From Desulfosporosinus orientis DSM 765 (GTDB lineage: Bacteria > Bacillota > Desulfitobacteriia > Desulfitobacteriales > Desulfitobacteriaceae): DNA of 64,000 nt. This document shows positions 18,400 through 27,587 of this stretch, one piece after another. Positions within the stretch are counted from its first letter, which is position 1, and each line of letters starts with the position of its first letter. Both the position numbers and the translations under genes were made by a program. The notes under the pieces were generated by a model. The model saw only the letters and a program-made list of their open reading frames with translations. It was not told the origin of the DNA and ran no database searches. The stretch spans positions 4,508,001 to 4,572,000 of the forward strand of contig NC_016584.1 in the NCBI RefSeq assembly GCF_000235605.1. Direction: 5' to 3'.

Positions 18400-18957
18400 T
18401 TAATTTATTAATTTGATTAGCTTGTTAAATAATAACGTAGTTGCTCTGGCATCCTCTAAAGCTGAGTGTCTATTTTGAACTATAATATTGAAATATGAGA
18501 ATGCTTTGTCAGATCCCGAACAATCTTCGAATATCTTACCTGACAAATATAGATATTTCAATATGGCTGAAGTGTCTATACTGCGATGGGAAAATAGTTT
18601 TTGAAAATCCTTCCCCATAAGTTTTTTTAAAAATCCTATGTCAAAATTCACATTATGTCCGCCGAGTGTTACTGGAATATCATCCCCAAAATTCCTATAA
18701 CAAAAGTCATGAATTTTCTTTATAGCTTGAGAGGGTTCAATCGCTTTAATAATAAAATCTTTAAAATCTATTTGGTTTATTTTGAGTGCCTGAGGTGTGA
18801 ACTTAATTACTTGGTCTAAAACAAATATTTCTTCTTTATCTACAATTTCGCCTGCTTGCCAAACAACTAATCCTATCGATAGCAGACTATGCTCAAGGGG
18901 GTCTATTCCTCCTGTTTCTGTGTCAACAAATAGTACTTTATTCATGAGCTTGTTCAT
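18400..18957 (-). CDS. DEDDh 3'-5' exonuclease (DnaQ-like)
   Basis: 185 residues. The ATG is preceded by AGGTGA inside the previous gene, with a 20-bp overlap. All DEDDh residues are visible: D12 and E14 in VDTETGG, D106 in HNVNFDIGFL, and H164/D169 in RHSALEDA. The length is that of a stand-alone exonuclease domain. Family members degrade single-stranded DNA or RNA from the 3' end. Translational overlap with the membrane protein upstream suggests the two act together. Inside a defence island this could be an effector or a nucleic-acid trimming partner; it is not linked to a polymerase. Confidence 0.85.
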   Translation of the reverse strand: MNKLMNKVLFVDTETGGIDPLEHSLLSIGLVVWQAGEIVDKEEIFVLDQVIKFTPQALKINQIDFKDFIIKAIEPSQAIKKIHDFCYRNFGDDIPVTLGGHNVNFDIGFLKKLMGKDFQKLFSHRSIDTSAILKYLYLSGKIFEDCSGSDKAFSYFNIIVQNRHSALEDARATTLLFNKLIKLIN

Positions 18958-19867
18958 TTGGTAACTTCACCTCATTCTTTATAAAAAAATAAAATAGAGA
19001 CATCAGAGCCTCGTTTCCACATAAAGTCCAGTAACGTTTATATTTTTCATGAAACGTCATCCAACTGGCTAAAGAAAATATTAGTAATGCGTGGTAATAC
19101 TGCAAAACTCCTTCATTAAGGATCTGATATTTGTACCTTAGAAGAAATAATATTAATAGATTATTTACGAAAAAAATAAAGGACAAAGACCTATAAAAGT
19201 TATATTTAGCTAAAAACCTTGAACTTAATGACTTTATTTTTTCTTGATCCATCATCACTTTCGAGAATTTGTATATTGAGTACCAGTTATCTGGAAAATT
19301 CATCTGACACTTGTTATTCAAAAATTCTACAACCTTTTTTGCGATATCTTTATTTCCATACCCATAATTAGCAGCTCCAAAAGTAAAATATTCGCTAATT
19401 ACTTTTGAAACTTGTTTCGAAAATTTGTACATAAACCACTTTCTTAGTTTATTTAACCATAATGGCCAACGTCCAAAATTAATTTTACCTGATAATTTGG
19501 TTTTACATTGAGTTAACAAATACTCAACAATCTTATTAAATCCCTCATCAAAAAATACCTTGCCAAAATCATAAAAGTACTTGGAAAATACCTTAGCAAT
19601 ATGCCCTAATAAATAACTAATTATTAGAAAACCCACCAAAACATAAATTACCTCTCCATTGCCCCATGATGATCTTTCAAGCAATCTATTGCTGATAATA
19701 AGTTTAAGTAATATGCTGTTATTATAGTTCATAGAAGATATAGAATTTATAAAAGGATCCCAATTAATCATAGAGGCTAGAGTTAAACCAAATGTAAAAA
19801 AAACTATCATGCCAGGCACTAGTAACCCCATAATATCAAATAAAAATTCTTCTATTTTTTCTGCCAT
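18938..19867 (-). CDS. Membrane protein of unknown function, coupled to exonuclease
   Basis: 309 residues, start preceded by GGGTGAT. Hydrophobic segments: residues 13-35 (GLLVPGMIVFFTFGLTLASM), about 74-95 (VIYVLVGFLIISYLLGHIA), and two near the C-terminus (LSFIFFVNNLLILFLLRY and YYHALLIFSLASWM). A positively charged cytoplasmic region lies between them. I do not recognise the family. The 20-bp overlap with the DEDDh exonuclease suggests a two-gene unit in which a membrane component pairs with a nuclease, an arrangement seen in several abortive-type defence systems. That role is inference. Confidence 0.65.
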   Translation of the reverse strand: MAEKIEEFLFDIMGLLVPGMIVFFTFGLTLASMINWDPFINSISSMNYNNSILLKLIISNRLLERSSWGNGEVIYVLVGFLIISYLLGHIAKVFSKYFYDFGKVFFDEGFNKIVEYLLTQCKTKLSGKINFGRWPLWLNKLRKWFMYKFSKQVSKVISEYFTFGAANYGYGNKDIAKKVVEFLNNKCQMNFPDNWYSIYKFSKVMMDQEKIKSLSSRFLAKYNFYRSLSFIFFVNNLLILFLLRYKYQILNEGVLQYYHALLIFSLASWMTFHEKYKRYWTLCGNEALMSLFYFFIKNEVKLPNEQAHE

Positions 19868-19989
19868 AGTTTATCACCCATGAAAGTTTTCGACACAACC
19901 TCCTAAAAGACCTGCTTATTACATCATAATTATCATGCAAAATGAATTGTATATTTGATACTACCTTCATGTTATTTGAAGAGGATGTA

Positions 19990-20706
19990 CTACCCTAACA
20001 AATGACAAATAACACCACTATGATCAGTAAACGAATATTCGCCTCTTCGTGTAACATGGGAATAAGTAACAGATGGTTTAATAAGTCCCAACGCATTAGA
20101 ACTGATAAGGGCCAGATCACACCTAAATTGACTCAGTTTATTATTAATTTGCCTCTCGAATGTAAATATGTCTTCTTGAGGGTGCATATCAACAAGATTT
20201 ATGGTTGTTACTAACCGTTGAAACGCATTTCTTTCTTGAGTAGATGTCCAACTACTTATCTGCCCATCAAATAATCCGTCCTCTTCTCCTGGGGCAAAGT
20301 TAAAATCTCCAACTAAAATGTGGCTTTTGTCTCTATATTCATATAACTTTTCAGTTAAATGATTTAGTAGTTCCTTTTTTTGGGGAGACTTGTCACTAGG
20401 AAAATACAAATTGTGAATAGTTATATTACCTATTTGCATCGACAACCATCGTTCCTCATTGTATTTAAGAGACTGGGCAATTTCTTTCCAATCATACGTT
20501 TCTAAACAGTACACTGCGACATTAGAATTTCCGTCTATAAATCTGTATCCTCGAATCTCCACATGACCCTTTTGTTTATATGACCAGGGTTCTTGAAGAA
20601 GTACAAGTTCAGGATTGAGTTGTACCAGCCAATTCTCAAAATTTGCTCTGTGAACCGAATTTCTTAGCCGCTTATTTACATTGATTGATGCGATAGTACA
20701 AGCCAC
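19990..20706 (-). CDS. Endonuclease/exonuclease/phosphatase (EEP) family protein
   Basis: 238 residues from a GTG at 20706 that has AAAGGAG eight bases upstream; an ATG at 20748 gives a longer frame but lacks a site. EEP fold motifs: IASINVN at the N-terminus, QEPW near 40 (metal-binding Glu), VGDFNFAP around 130 (catalytic Asp/Asn), and TDHSGVICHLLG at the end (catalytic Asp-His). Related proteins are exonuclease III-like DNases and nucleic-acid phosphodiesterases. It lies alone between the HEPN gene and the membrane protein gene, with 122-bp and 96-bp spacers. Confidence 0.8.
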   Translation of the reverse strand: MACTIASINVNKRLRNSVHRANFENWLVQLNPELVLLQEPWSYKQKGHVEIRGYRFIDGNSNVAVYCLETYDWKEIAQSLKYNEERWLSMQIGNITIHNLYFPSDKSPQKKELLNHLTEKLYEYRDKSHILVGDFNFAPGEEDGLFDGQISSWTSTQERNAFQRLVTTINLVDMHPQEDIFTFERQINNKLSQFRCDLALISSNALGLIKPSVTYSHVTRRGEYSFTDHSGVICHLLG

Positions 20707-20802
20707 AATTAACACTCCTTTCTTCCCAATTGACTTCAGGCATTTCAATATCAGGTAGTGTTAGCGACTGTATGGAGTAATTGGAATTTCATGGATAATG
20801 TT

Positions 20803-21684
20803 TTAGTTAAACAAACTCAACTGATTATCATCGTTTGAATCTACTACTTCCAAATGAAGAATGTTCAAATATTCCAGAAGATCTACCTCTTCGTCTCCCC
20901 ACTCGTACGGTTGAATCATAATACTTTCCTCATAAAACAAAGTAATTAGAACCATTTGAATGGACAATAAAACTATTCTTGTTGCAAGATTTACGATTTT
21001 ATCGTCAACAGGTTTTGAAAGATTCCATTCTTCAGGCTCCGAAAAGCATAATGAACCATGGGAAAATTTGTTTCTAATCTTGTAGACTACTTGAAGACCT
21101 ACACCAGATAGATTTACAAACGATTTTAATTTAAATTTTTCTTCAAGTTCACTATAATGATATACTTTTTTTACATTTACCAATAGCTCTGCAAGGACAT
21201 CATTATATAATACAATGGGTTTATTGACTTTATAGTTTTCATTCAAATAATCACAGATTGCATTTACTTTACCACGATTCGTTGGAACATCTTTTGGACT
21301 TACATAATCAATAAGAGATTCTAATGCGCCCCAAACAAAGTTAAAAATAGTAATTTGTGTTACGATTTTCGATAGCAAAGAATCTCTCTCAAAGTCGTAT
21401 TCCCAGGCCTGAGAACACATTTCATTGCATTTGAATATTGCAGAATTCATACTAACCTTCTTAATTCCAGAAGCAATGTCTAACCACTCAGAGATCTGAT
21501 TCCATTTAAGTCGATCCTTTGTCTGTCCTTCTATGTCACCAATAAGATATGAAAGACAAGCAGCATGCTCTCGGATACCAAGTAATGTCTGTTTCATAAC
21601 ATCGCCTCGCAGTAAATATTCTATATCGTTCTGGAAATTCACGGAAAATTTCTCTAAGCACCTTTCCACTGGAGGGATACTCAT
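20803..21684 (-). CDS. HEPN-domain protein (putative RNase)
   Basis: 293 residues from the ATG at 21684 (TTG and GTG codons lie just upstream). It is almost all alpha-helical, with R204-NKFS-H209, the Rx4-6H signature of HEPN ribonucleases, near residue 205 in VVYKIRNKFSHGSL. HEPN proteins cleave RNA in toxin-antitoxin, CRISPR and abortive infection systems. It lies downstream of the cysteine desulfurase gene with a 174-bp gap, so it may have its own promoter. The subfamily is not recognised. It resembles the helical proteins often called ApeA-like or abortive-infection HEPN, but I cannot separate these by eye. Confidence 0.6.
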   Translation of the reverse strand: MSIPPVERCLEKFSVNFQNDIEYLLRGDVMKQTLLGIREHAACLSYLIGDIEGQTKDRLKWNQISEWLDIASGIKKVSMNSAIFKCNEMCSQAWEYDFERDSLLSKIVTQITIFNFVWGALESLIDYVSPKDVPTNRGKVNAICDYLNENYKVNKPIVLYNDVLAELLVNVKKVYHYSELEEKFKLKSFVNLSGVGLQVVYKIRNKFSHGSLCFSEPEEWNLSKPVDDKIVNLATRIVLLSIQMVLITLFYEESIMIQPYEWGDEEVDLLEYLNILHLEVVDSNDDNQLSLFN

Positions 21685-21864
21685 CACCAAATCATTCCAC
21701 TCGGATATTTTTGCATTTCTATACTATCCTTCTAAGTAAGCACAAATAAGCTAAAAAAAGTCATTGTTCCTGCAGCCTATCTTTTTATAGTTTTAGGGTT
21801 TAACTTTGTTTTGATATCCGAATTGTGCCTTGGCCCAATTGAGAGTCATATCCTGTCATTCCTA

Positions 21865-23016
21865 CTAATCAATTATCGTCCTCACAGCTTCAACAAAACT
21901 CTCAACATCTTCACCAGTATTAAAATAGCCAAATCCTACCCTCACCGTACCATGTGGTAAAGTCCCCAAAAACTTATGTGCCAAGGGAGCGCAATGTAAG
22001 CCCGTCCTCGAAGAAATTCCAAATTCTTGCGACAATATTATGCCAACCTCTTGAGCCGTATAGCCTTCTATAATGAAGGATAAGGATCCCAAATGATTCT
22101 CTAAATTTCCACTGACATACATTTTAACATCGGGATATTCATTTAACTCCTCAACCGTTTGTTTAAATAAAGCCCGCTCATGCTCTCTTATATTGGCTAT
22201 TCCAGTCTCTTCTAACCAGCCACACGCGGCATGTAATCCAGCAATAGCCACAATATTCGAGCTCCCAACTTCGTGTCTAAACGGTAGATCTTCGGGCATA
22301 GACAGTAATTCGGAGTGACTTCCTGTTCCGCCAAAGATAATAGGAGTTAGCGGAACTTTTCCATTGGTAACAAAACCAGCAATACCAAACGTGCCATAAA
22401 ATGTCTTATGTCCTGAAAAAATATAAAAGTCAACTAGTTCCTGGGCTTTCTCTAATGGCAACAAAGGCCCTGCCTGAGCTCCATCAATCACAACAATTGC
22501 CTCATAAGACTTTGCCATCTCAGCAATGATGCCAACCGGTGTAATGAGACTACAAACATTACTCACATGAGTCATAACTAATGCTTTGGGTGGCATTTTG
22601 TTAAACATCTGTTTTATTGCATCTAGGTCATATTCAAGAGTTTTGCAGTTAATGGGAAGAGTAATTAGTTTAACATTTATTGTATCTTGTAAATGCTGTA
22701 AAACCCTTGACACAGAGTTGTGTTCGAAAGGGGTAGTGTAAATAATATCACCGTAGTGCCAGTTGATACCCAGCAAAACCTGATTCAAGGCCAATGTCGC
22801 ACTAGCTGAAAAAAGGACTCGGCCTTCATTATTATAGTTAAGAAGCGATGCAACTGCATTACGTGTGTCCTCTATAAGTCTTTCTGCTTTAAGTGCCAGA
22901 GGATACGCGCCTCGTCCTGCGTTAATCGCACCATTTCTCAAGCAATCTGCAACTGCTTCAATAACGACTTCAGGTTTTGGGAATGTCGTTGCTGCGTTAT
23001 CTAAATATATATCCAT
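21865..23016 (-). CDS. Cysteine desulfurase-family PLP enzyme (DndA/SspA-like role)
   Basis: 383 residues, start preceded by AGGTGG, seven bases after the ATPase stop. Class V aminotransferase fold: DNAATTFPKP at the start, VIDGAQAG (PLP-stacking Asp/Gln), SGHKTFYG with the Schiff-base lysine near 201, and SSRTGLHCAPLAHK with the likely catalytic cysteine near 338. The family mobilises sulfur from cysteine as an enzyme persulfide. As last gene of an operon with a PAPS-reductase-like protein, it probably supplies sulfur for a nucleic-acid or small-molecule modification, as DndA does for DndC. Housekeeping IscS/NifS is less likely, as no scaffold gene is nearby. Confidence 0.85.
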   Translation of the reverse strand: MDIYLDNAATTFPKPEVVIEAVADCLRNGAINAGRGAYPLALKAERLIEDTRNAVASLLNYNNEGRVLFSASATLALNQVLLGINWHYGDIIYTTPFEHNSVSRVLQHLQDTINVKLITLPINCKTLEYDLDAIKQMFNKMPPKALVMTHVSNVCSLITPVGIIAEMAKSYEAIVVIDGAQAGPLLPLEKAQELVDFYIFSGHKTFYGTFGIAGFVTNGKVPLTPIIFGGTGSHSELLSMPEDLPFRHEVGSSNIVAIAGLHAACGWLEETGIANIREHERALFKQTVEELNEYPDVKMYVSGNLENHLGSLSFIIEGYTAQEVGIILSQEFGISSRTGLHCAPLAHKFLGTLPHGTVRVGFGYFNTGEDVESFVEAVRTIID

Positions 23017-23023
23017 ATTCCAC

Positions 23024-26000
23024 CTAACTCTTAACTAATTTTTCAAGAATAGTGAGCACAATTTGCCGTTTTTCATTATTAGTCACAGAATCACCATACT
23101 CAGTAATATAGGACCAAAGGACATTCTGTAATAGATTCCCCGTTTGAGACACTGAGCCTTTCGAAAATATTCGTTTCACCGACGTTCCATCTTCCTGAGG
23201 AAAAGTAATTTCCACTTCAGTCGAGGCACTTATATCTCCTTCTTGTCTTGCCACATATTCAAAGCTAGCAATCTCATGTAACATATCTGTAAATATTTGC
23301 AGTACGCCCTTGACCGTTTGATCATTCCAATCCTCTGGCCTTAGACCAGTTAAGCTTCTAATCAACCTGTTTAAAAAATCAAATGAGTTTTCTCCTGCGA
23401 ACGATGAAACAAGATCAATAAGATTTTGTGTGCCGTCAGAATACAAGTTATTACGTTTCTCAAGTGGCAATAATTCATACCAAGTTTTTAAACTTGCTAA
23501 TAATGAAGGGGAATTTATAGTACCTAACTCAACTGATCGAATTAGATCTTGCTCTAAATTAACTAGAGTTGCTGAAAGATATCCATCGATCTCATCCTTT
23601 AAAGTTGAGAGTCTAGAAATAACAGTAGTTACGTCGTTCTCACATGTTAAACTTTGAACCCCTAATAAGTTGGGAATTTCCTGGAATATAAGCTTTGTAC
23701 TGGTAAGATTTTCAGACTTCAGTAATTTTCTTAAGGTCTTTGCTCCCTGGGTCAACCCTTTAGAATCTCGGGTAAACCTTGGTATTGAGAAAAGCCATCG
23801 CCTAAAGGCATCTGCGATTTGTTTTGTGGGTCCCGATAAACTAGAATCATCATCAATATATTCCTTGAATAACACCTCTAACTCATGACACAACAAGGTC
23901 TTCTCTTGTGACCAATTTTCCTTTAACAAAAGGTATCCTTTTGGATCCATCAGGGCATTATCTATATTTTCAGCATTTAATGGGAATTCTTTACCTTTTA
24001 TGTCTAATAATAATACCTCTCTTTTTTGTTCGCGTAAAACTATTGCTAGTAAAATAGGGATAACACCCATTCTCACTCCAAATGGAGGATTGCACATAAC
24101 TTCAAGTATTTGATATATAGTTAACCCTTCGACTGCCTCTGTTAGTATCGACTTTAGTTTCAAAAGTGTTGAGACAAGCCCCTTATCCATAAGAGTTTGT
24201 AAATCAGCTAGCACTACACTTTGCTCATCTTCAACCACGATACGTGTGTAATCAAGCAAACACTTAAAGATGGCTAATTCTGGGCCTGAACCAATAATCC
24301 CAAGCTTTGGTACCATATACTGACTAAGCAATCCATTAACTACTTTCTTTCTGGCGTTAATAATTGGAGAAGTAAGGTTATGTTTATTAATCATCTCATT
24401 GTTAAACTTGGGAGTTTTATTAAAATAGGAGACGCACAGATCCGATATAAAACGACTAAGAGATGATTTACTATTTATGCTTACTTCTATTTTTGAACCA
24501 TAATACGTGGAAGCCTTTTTTAAATTAAATGTTCGGCTTAAAATCAAATTAATTTCAGTTTCAGTGTCTTTAAGTCTAAGTAGTATTTCTAAGCGATCTG
24601 CTTCTAGATGCTTGCCACTTTCCACTATCTTCAGTAGTTCCTTTAATGCATCAAGCTTCCTAATAAGCGTTTCTAATTCTTTATAATCAGTTTCAAAGTT
24701 CTCGTTGACAACAAAGACGACTCTTTTAGCACTAAACTGGGTGAGTATCTGTTTAAATTTATCAATGTCACCCTCGCCTTCTGGTAATATATAAAGAATC
24801 AAGCCATCCTTACCATATTGGCCCTCAAAATCATTTATCAGGTTAGCTATATTGTTGACTGAGACATAAAGGCATGAAAAATACCTTACCATTGAATACT
24901 CATCGTTATAGCGTTTAGCCAACACAGGATTAGGTAGGAATGCATCATTTAATACCAACCAAGGATCAACGAGTGTTCTTCGTTTAGCTACAAGAGCACT
25001 GAGATTCTGTTCAATGTCCATTTCTCCAGGCACTATAAATTCAAGTACACCAGAAGAACTGCCTTCGAAAAGTATTCTTTTCCGTAGGAGTGTTTGAAAG
25101 GAGTTAACTAATTTTTCAAGATCAATGTCTGATCCACTGTAAGTTAGTTTTAAGATATCTATTGTAGCCGGTAACACTGTTGGTAATCCAATAGCCTTAA
25201 TAACTGATAATGATTTTAGGATTTTAGCCGCAACTAATTCATTTTCGTCCAAACGACTGAGAGCTGCATTAGTTTGAAACCATATTGTGTGAATATTATC
25301 TTGGTTATCCATTGTTCTCATCTGGTTTTCAAAATAGTCGTAAAGAATATCCAATGTCAGTAGAAACTGCGAATCCGCCTCATTGTTATTTAAGTACTCA
25401 TTTAGTGTATTAAATTCATTACTACAGAGGAATGTAAAAACAGTTCGTTCATTTTGAGCTACTTTTTGTGAAAATCTTGGTAATGCAAAAACTAAAACAG
25501 GATGAAGTGGAAATGAGCCATTAAGGATATATTTGTCTAATTCCTCAGGCGATGGCAGATCGGAGAAGAGCCTAGTATTGATTAACTGGGACCTCAATTC
25601 GTTTATCCAAAGCTTATTATTGTCCTGATAAGATTTCCAGTATTCTTTGTCTTTTAAGATGACATTCGATATGATTTCATATACCTTGGCTGGCTGATTA
25701 ATTAGTTCAATCGTCTTGAACCGTCCCTCAACCTTCTTCCACTCGTTAACAAGGTCTTGACCATACTTGCTCGCATATTGCGCGATCGGTTTATGCGTTA
25801 CAAGGATAAACTGTATAGGATTATCAGCACTCGAATTACAAGCCTCGGCAAAGTCTTGAAGAGGCTGGAGATTAACCTTATCCTTATTTTCCCATGCATT
25901 CTCAAGATATTTCCCAAACTCATCGAAGAGAACGAAAATACCCCGAAAATTTGAACTTCCATTTAAAGTTCGTTTAGACATCTGTCTTGCAACCTCTAAA

Positions 26001-26689
26001 TAGATATCTTCTGCCCTCCCTTGTAATAGAGGCTGAAATACAGCACCGTGGGTTACATGAGTATAAGCAAGCGTAAAAAGATTATAGTCTTTTTTGTCCT
26101 GCCTTTCCAATCCCTTAGTTAACTCAATAATCTTAATATCATTCTTTAACAAATATTGTTTAAAAGAATTAAAGGCATCTGGATATTGGCCTTCCCAATT
26201 TTCAATTTGCTTTAATGCTGCTGAATAGAATGTACTGGGCATTAAGCTATTCAACCCTACTTCCTCTAAAGCACTTTGTAAGCTAGTTAATAACATTTGC
26301 TCAAGGGGTTGATCAGAGCCAGTGATAACCACCGGTAACATCTTTTCCTTCGTAAGCTCAGAACTAATAATATCTGCAGCATTTGGGTCGTATTCTTGGA
26401 TTTTTCGCAACAGTTCATCATAAGATTCTATTGAGAGTACCTTCCCCATAATTGAAAGTAAAACGACACTAAGGTGTGATTTTCCGGTACCATAGTTCCC
26501 CACAATCAATCGTGAACGTTGACTACCCCTATCAATATTTGATGAGATTACGTCCGTTATAACTGAGGTAGTCTGAGCTAAGGGAATATAGTTCGCCACT
26601 TTCGTTTGGCTTCTAAGATCATATTTAACATTTATAGAATATTGAAATCCTGGAGAGGTGGAAATATATCTGTTTAATCGTTTATTCAT
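23024..26689 (-). CDS. Large P-loop ATPase, BrxC/PglY-like
   Basis: 1221 residues. ATG overlaps the DUF4007 stop by 8 bp (ATGAATAA). Walker A GNYGTGKSHL near residue 63 and Walker B IFVLFDEFGKYLE near 250; the rest is long, mostly helical and without other motifs. Size, P-loop position and DE-F/G Walker B are like BrxC/PglY of BREX and other ~1200-residue defence ATPases. Second-to-last gene of the PAPS reductase/DUF4007/ATPase/desulfurase operon. It likely drives the complex on DNA, or controls access to it. Exact subfamily assignment needs a profile search. Confidence 0.75.
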   Translation of the reverse strand: MNKRLNRYISTSPGFQYSINVKYDLRSQTKVANYIPLAQTTSVITDVISSNIDRGSQRSRLIVGNYGTGKSHLSVVLLSIMGKVLSIESYDELLRKIQEYDPNAADIISSELTKEKMLPVVITGSDQPLEQMLLTSLQSALEEVGLNSLMPSTFYSAALKQIENWEGQYPDAFNSFKQYLLKNDIKIIELTKGLERQDKKDYNLFTLAYTHVTHGAVFQPLLQGRAEDIYLEVARQMSKRTLNGSSNFRGIFVLFDEFGKYLENAWENKDKVNLQPLQDFAEACNSSADNPIQFILVTHKPIAQYASKYGQDLVNEWKKVEGRFKTIELINQPAKVYEIISNVILKDKEYWKSYQDNNKLWINELRSQLINTRLFSDLPSPEELDKYILNGSFPLHPVLVFALPRFSQKVAQNERTVFTFLCSNEFNTLNEYLNNNEADSQFLLTLDILYDYFENQMRTMDNQDNIHTIWFQTNAALSRLDENELVAAKILKSLSVIKAIGLPTVLPATIDILKLTYSGSDIDLEKLVNSFQTLLRKRILFEGSSSGVLEFIVPGEMDIEQNLSALVAKRRTLVDPWLVLNDAFLPNPVLAKRYNDEYSMVRYFSCLYVSVNNIANLINDFEGQYGKDGLILYILPEGEGDIDKFKQILTQFSAKRVVFVVNENFETDYKELETLIRKLDALKELLKIVESGKHLEADRLEILLRLKDTETEINLILSRTFNLKKASTYYGSKIEVSINSKSSLSRFISDLCVSYFNKTPKFNNEMINKHNLTSPIINARKKVVNGLLSQYMVPKLGIIGSGPELAIFKCLLDYTRIVVEDEQSVVLADLQTLMDKGLVSTLLKLKSILTEAVEGLTIYQILEVMCNPPFGVRMGVIPILLAIVLREQKREVLLLDIKGKEFPLNAENIDNALMDPKGYLLLKENWSQEKTLLCHELEVLFKEYIDDDSSLSGPTKQIADAFRRWLFSIPRFTRDSKGLTQGAKTLRKLLKSENLTSTKLIFQEIPNLLGVQSLTCENDVTTVISRLSTLKDEIDGYLSATLVNLEQDLIRSVELGTINSPSLLASLKTWYELLPLEKRNNLYSDGTQNLIDLVSSFAGENSFDFLNRLIRSLTGLRPEDWNDQTVKGVLQIFTDMLHEIASFEYVARQEGDISASTEVEITFPQEDGTSVKRIFSKGSVSQTGNLLQNVLWSYITEYGDSVTNNEKRQIVLTILEKLVKS

Positions 26690-27587
26690 CTTGATTGGCT
26701 CCTATTTGATAATAATACTCCTTAATTATACTAATAGGGTCACTTTCTTGGATTATAGTAACTTGGTTTAATCCAGCCGTCTTATTTAAGCGTAAAAATC
26801 CACTTACCTGTAACATCTCTAATACTTGAATTAACTCGGTTACCCCAAGCACAAATATCCTACCAATACTTCCTTCAGCAGAAAGCAAGACATCTAAATC
26901 GATATCCTTTTTGTGACCGTTACTATCCATAAATTTTAAAATTGCATATAAAAAAAGCTCTTTGTCTATTTGCTCAACCTTCCGCCTAGTAAACCGATAT
27001 CGCTTCCTTTTTGTATCTACAAGTTCAATTAGCCCTAATTCCTGTAAAGGACACATTAAATTATCTTCTGGACTAGAACCATTAGTTTTTTGTACACAGT
27101 AAGTACTAATGATGCAATCAAAATCCCTTTTTAAGGATCCTCTCGAAACCTCTTTAGCATCATTTTCTTGCTCATTAATCCAAAATTCTAACTCATTTAT
27201 AAAGAGATCTTCATCAAACTCTTTGTGTTTAAACACATTAAAAAACCAATACCAGGCAGTTGCTACTTCTTTGTTCGTAGCTAATTGAAAATGAATAAGC
27301 CACAAAGTAAATTCTTCTTCGAGGTATTTATCAGACTTATAGATAGCTCTTCCTACATCCGTAAGTTTCTGTTCTTTATTTCCTCCCGTTGTTTCGTAGG
27401 TGAGATTTGTTGCAACAAGCCAATATCGGAGGGCTTTTACCATATTGCTACCGATACCAAGTTGTTCCATACCATCTTTCGCCATGAAAACATTGGGTTG
27501 TTCCTCTATTTTTCTTAATCCTTTGGTCAACCATCCCTCTCTGAAGTGAAACGTCTGGTGTCTGGCAAAAGCCATTTTACTACCCAT
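26682..27587 (-). CDS. DUF4007 family protein
   Basis: 301 residues from ATG 27587, which overlaps the stop of the PAPS-reductase-like gene (TAATG) with GAGGGG upstream; a longer frame from 27629 has no such signals. The N-terminus FARHQTFHFREGWLTKGLRK, then IGSNMVKALRYWLVAT and TDVGRAIY with WLIHFQLA, is the pattern of DUF4007. The helical, winged-helix-like composition suggests nucleic-acid binding. DUF4007 genes are commonly found beside PAPS-reductase (DndC-like) genes, which supports a shared sulfur-modification function. No catalytic residues are evident. Confidence 0.8.
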   Translation of the reverse strand: MGSKMAFARHQTFHFREGWLTKGLRKIEEQPNVFMAKDGMEQLGIGSNMVKALRYWLVATNLTYETTGGNKEQKLTDVGRAIYKSDKYLEEEFTLWLIHFQLATNKEVATAWYWFFNVFKHKEFDEDLFINELEFWINEQENDAKEVSRGSLKRDFDCIISTYCVQKTNGSSPEDNLMCPLQELGLIELVDTKRKRYRFTRRKVEQIDKELFLYAILKFMDSNGHKKDIDLDVLLSAEGSIGRIFVLGVTELIQVLEMLQVSGFLRLNKTAGLNQVTIIQESDPISIIKEYYYQIGANQDE

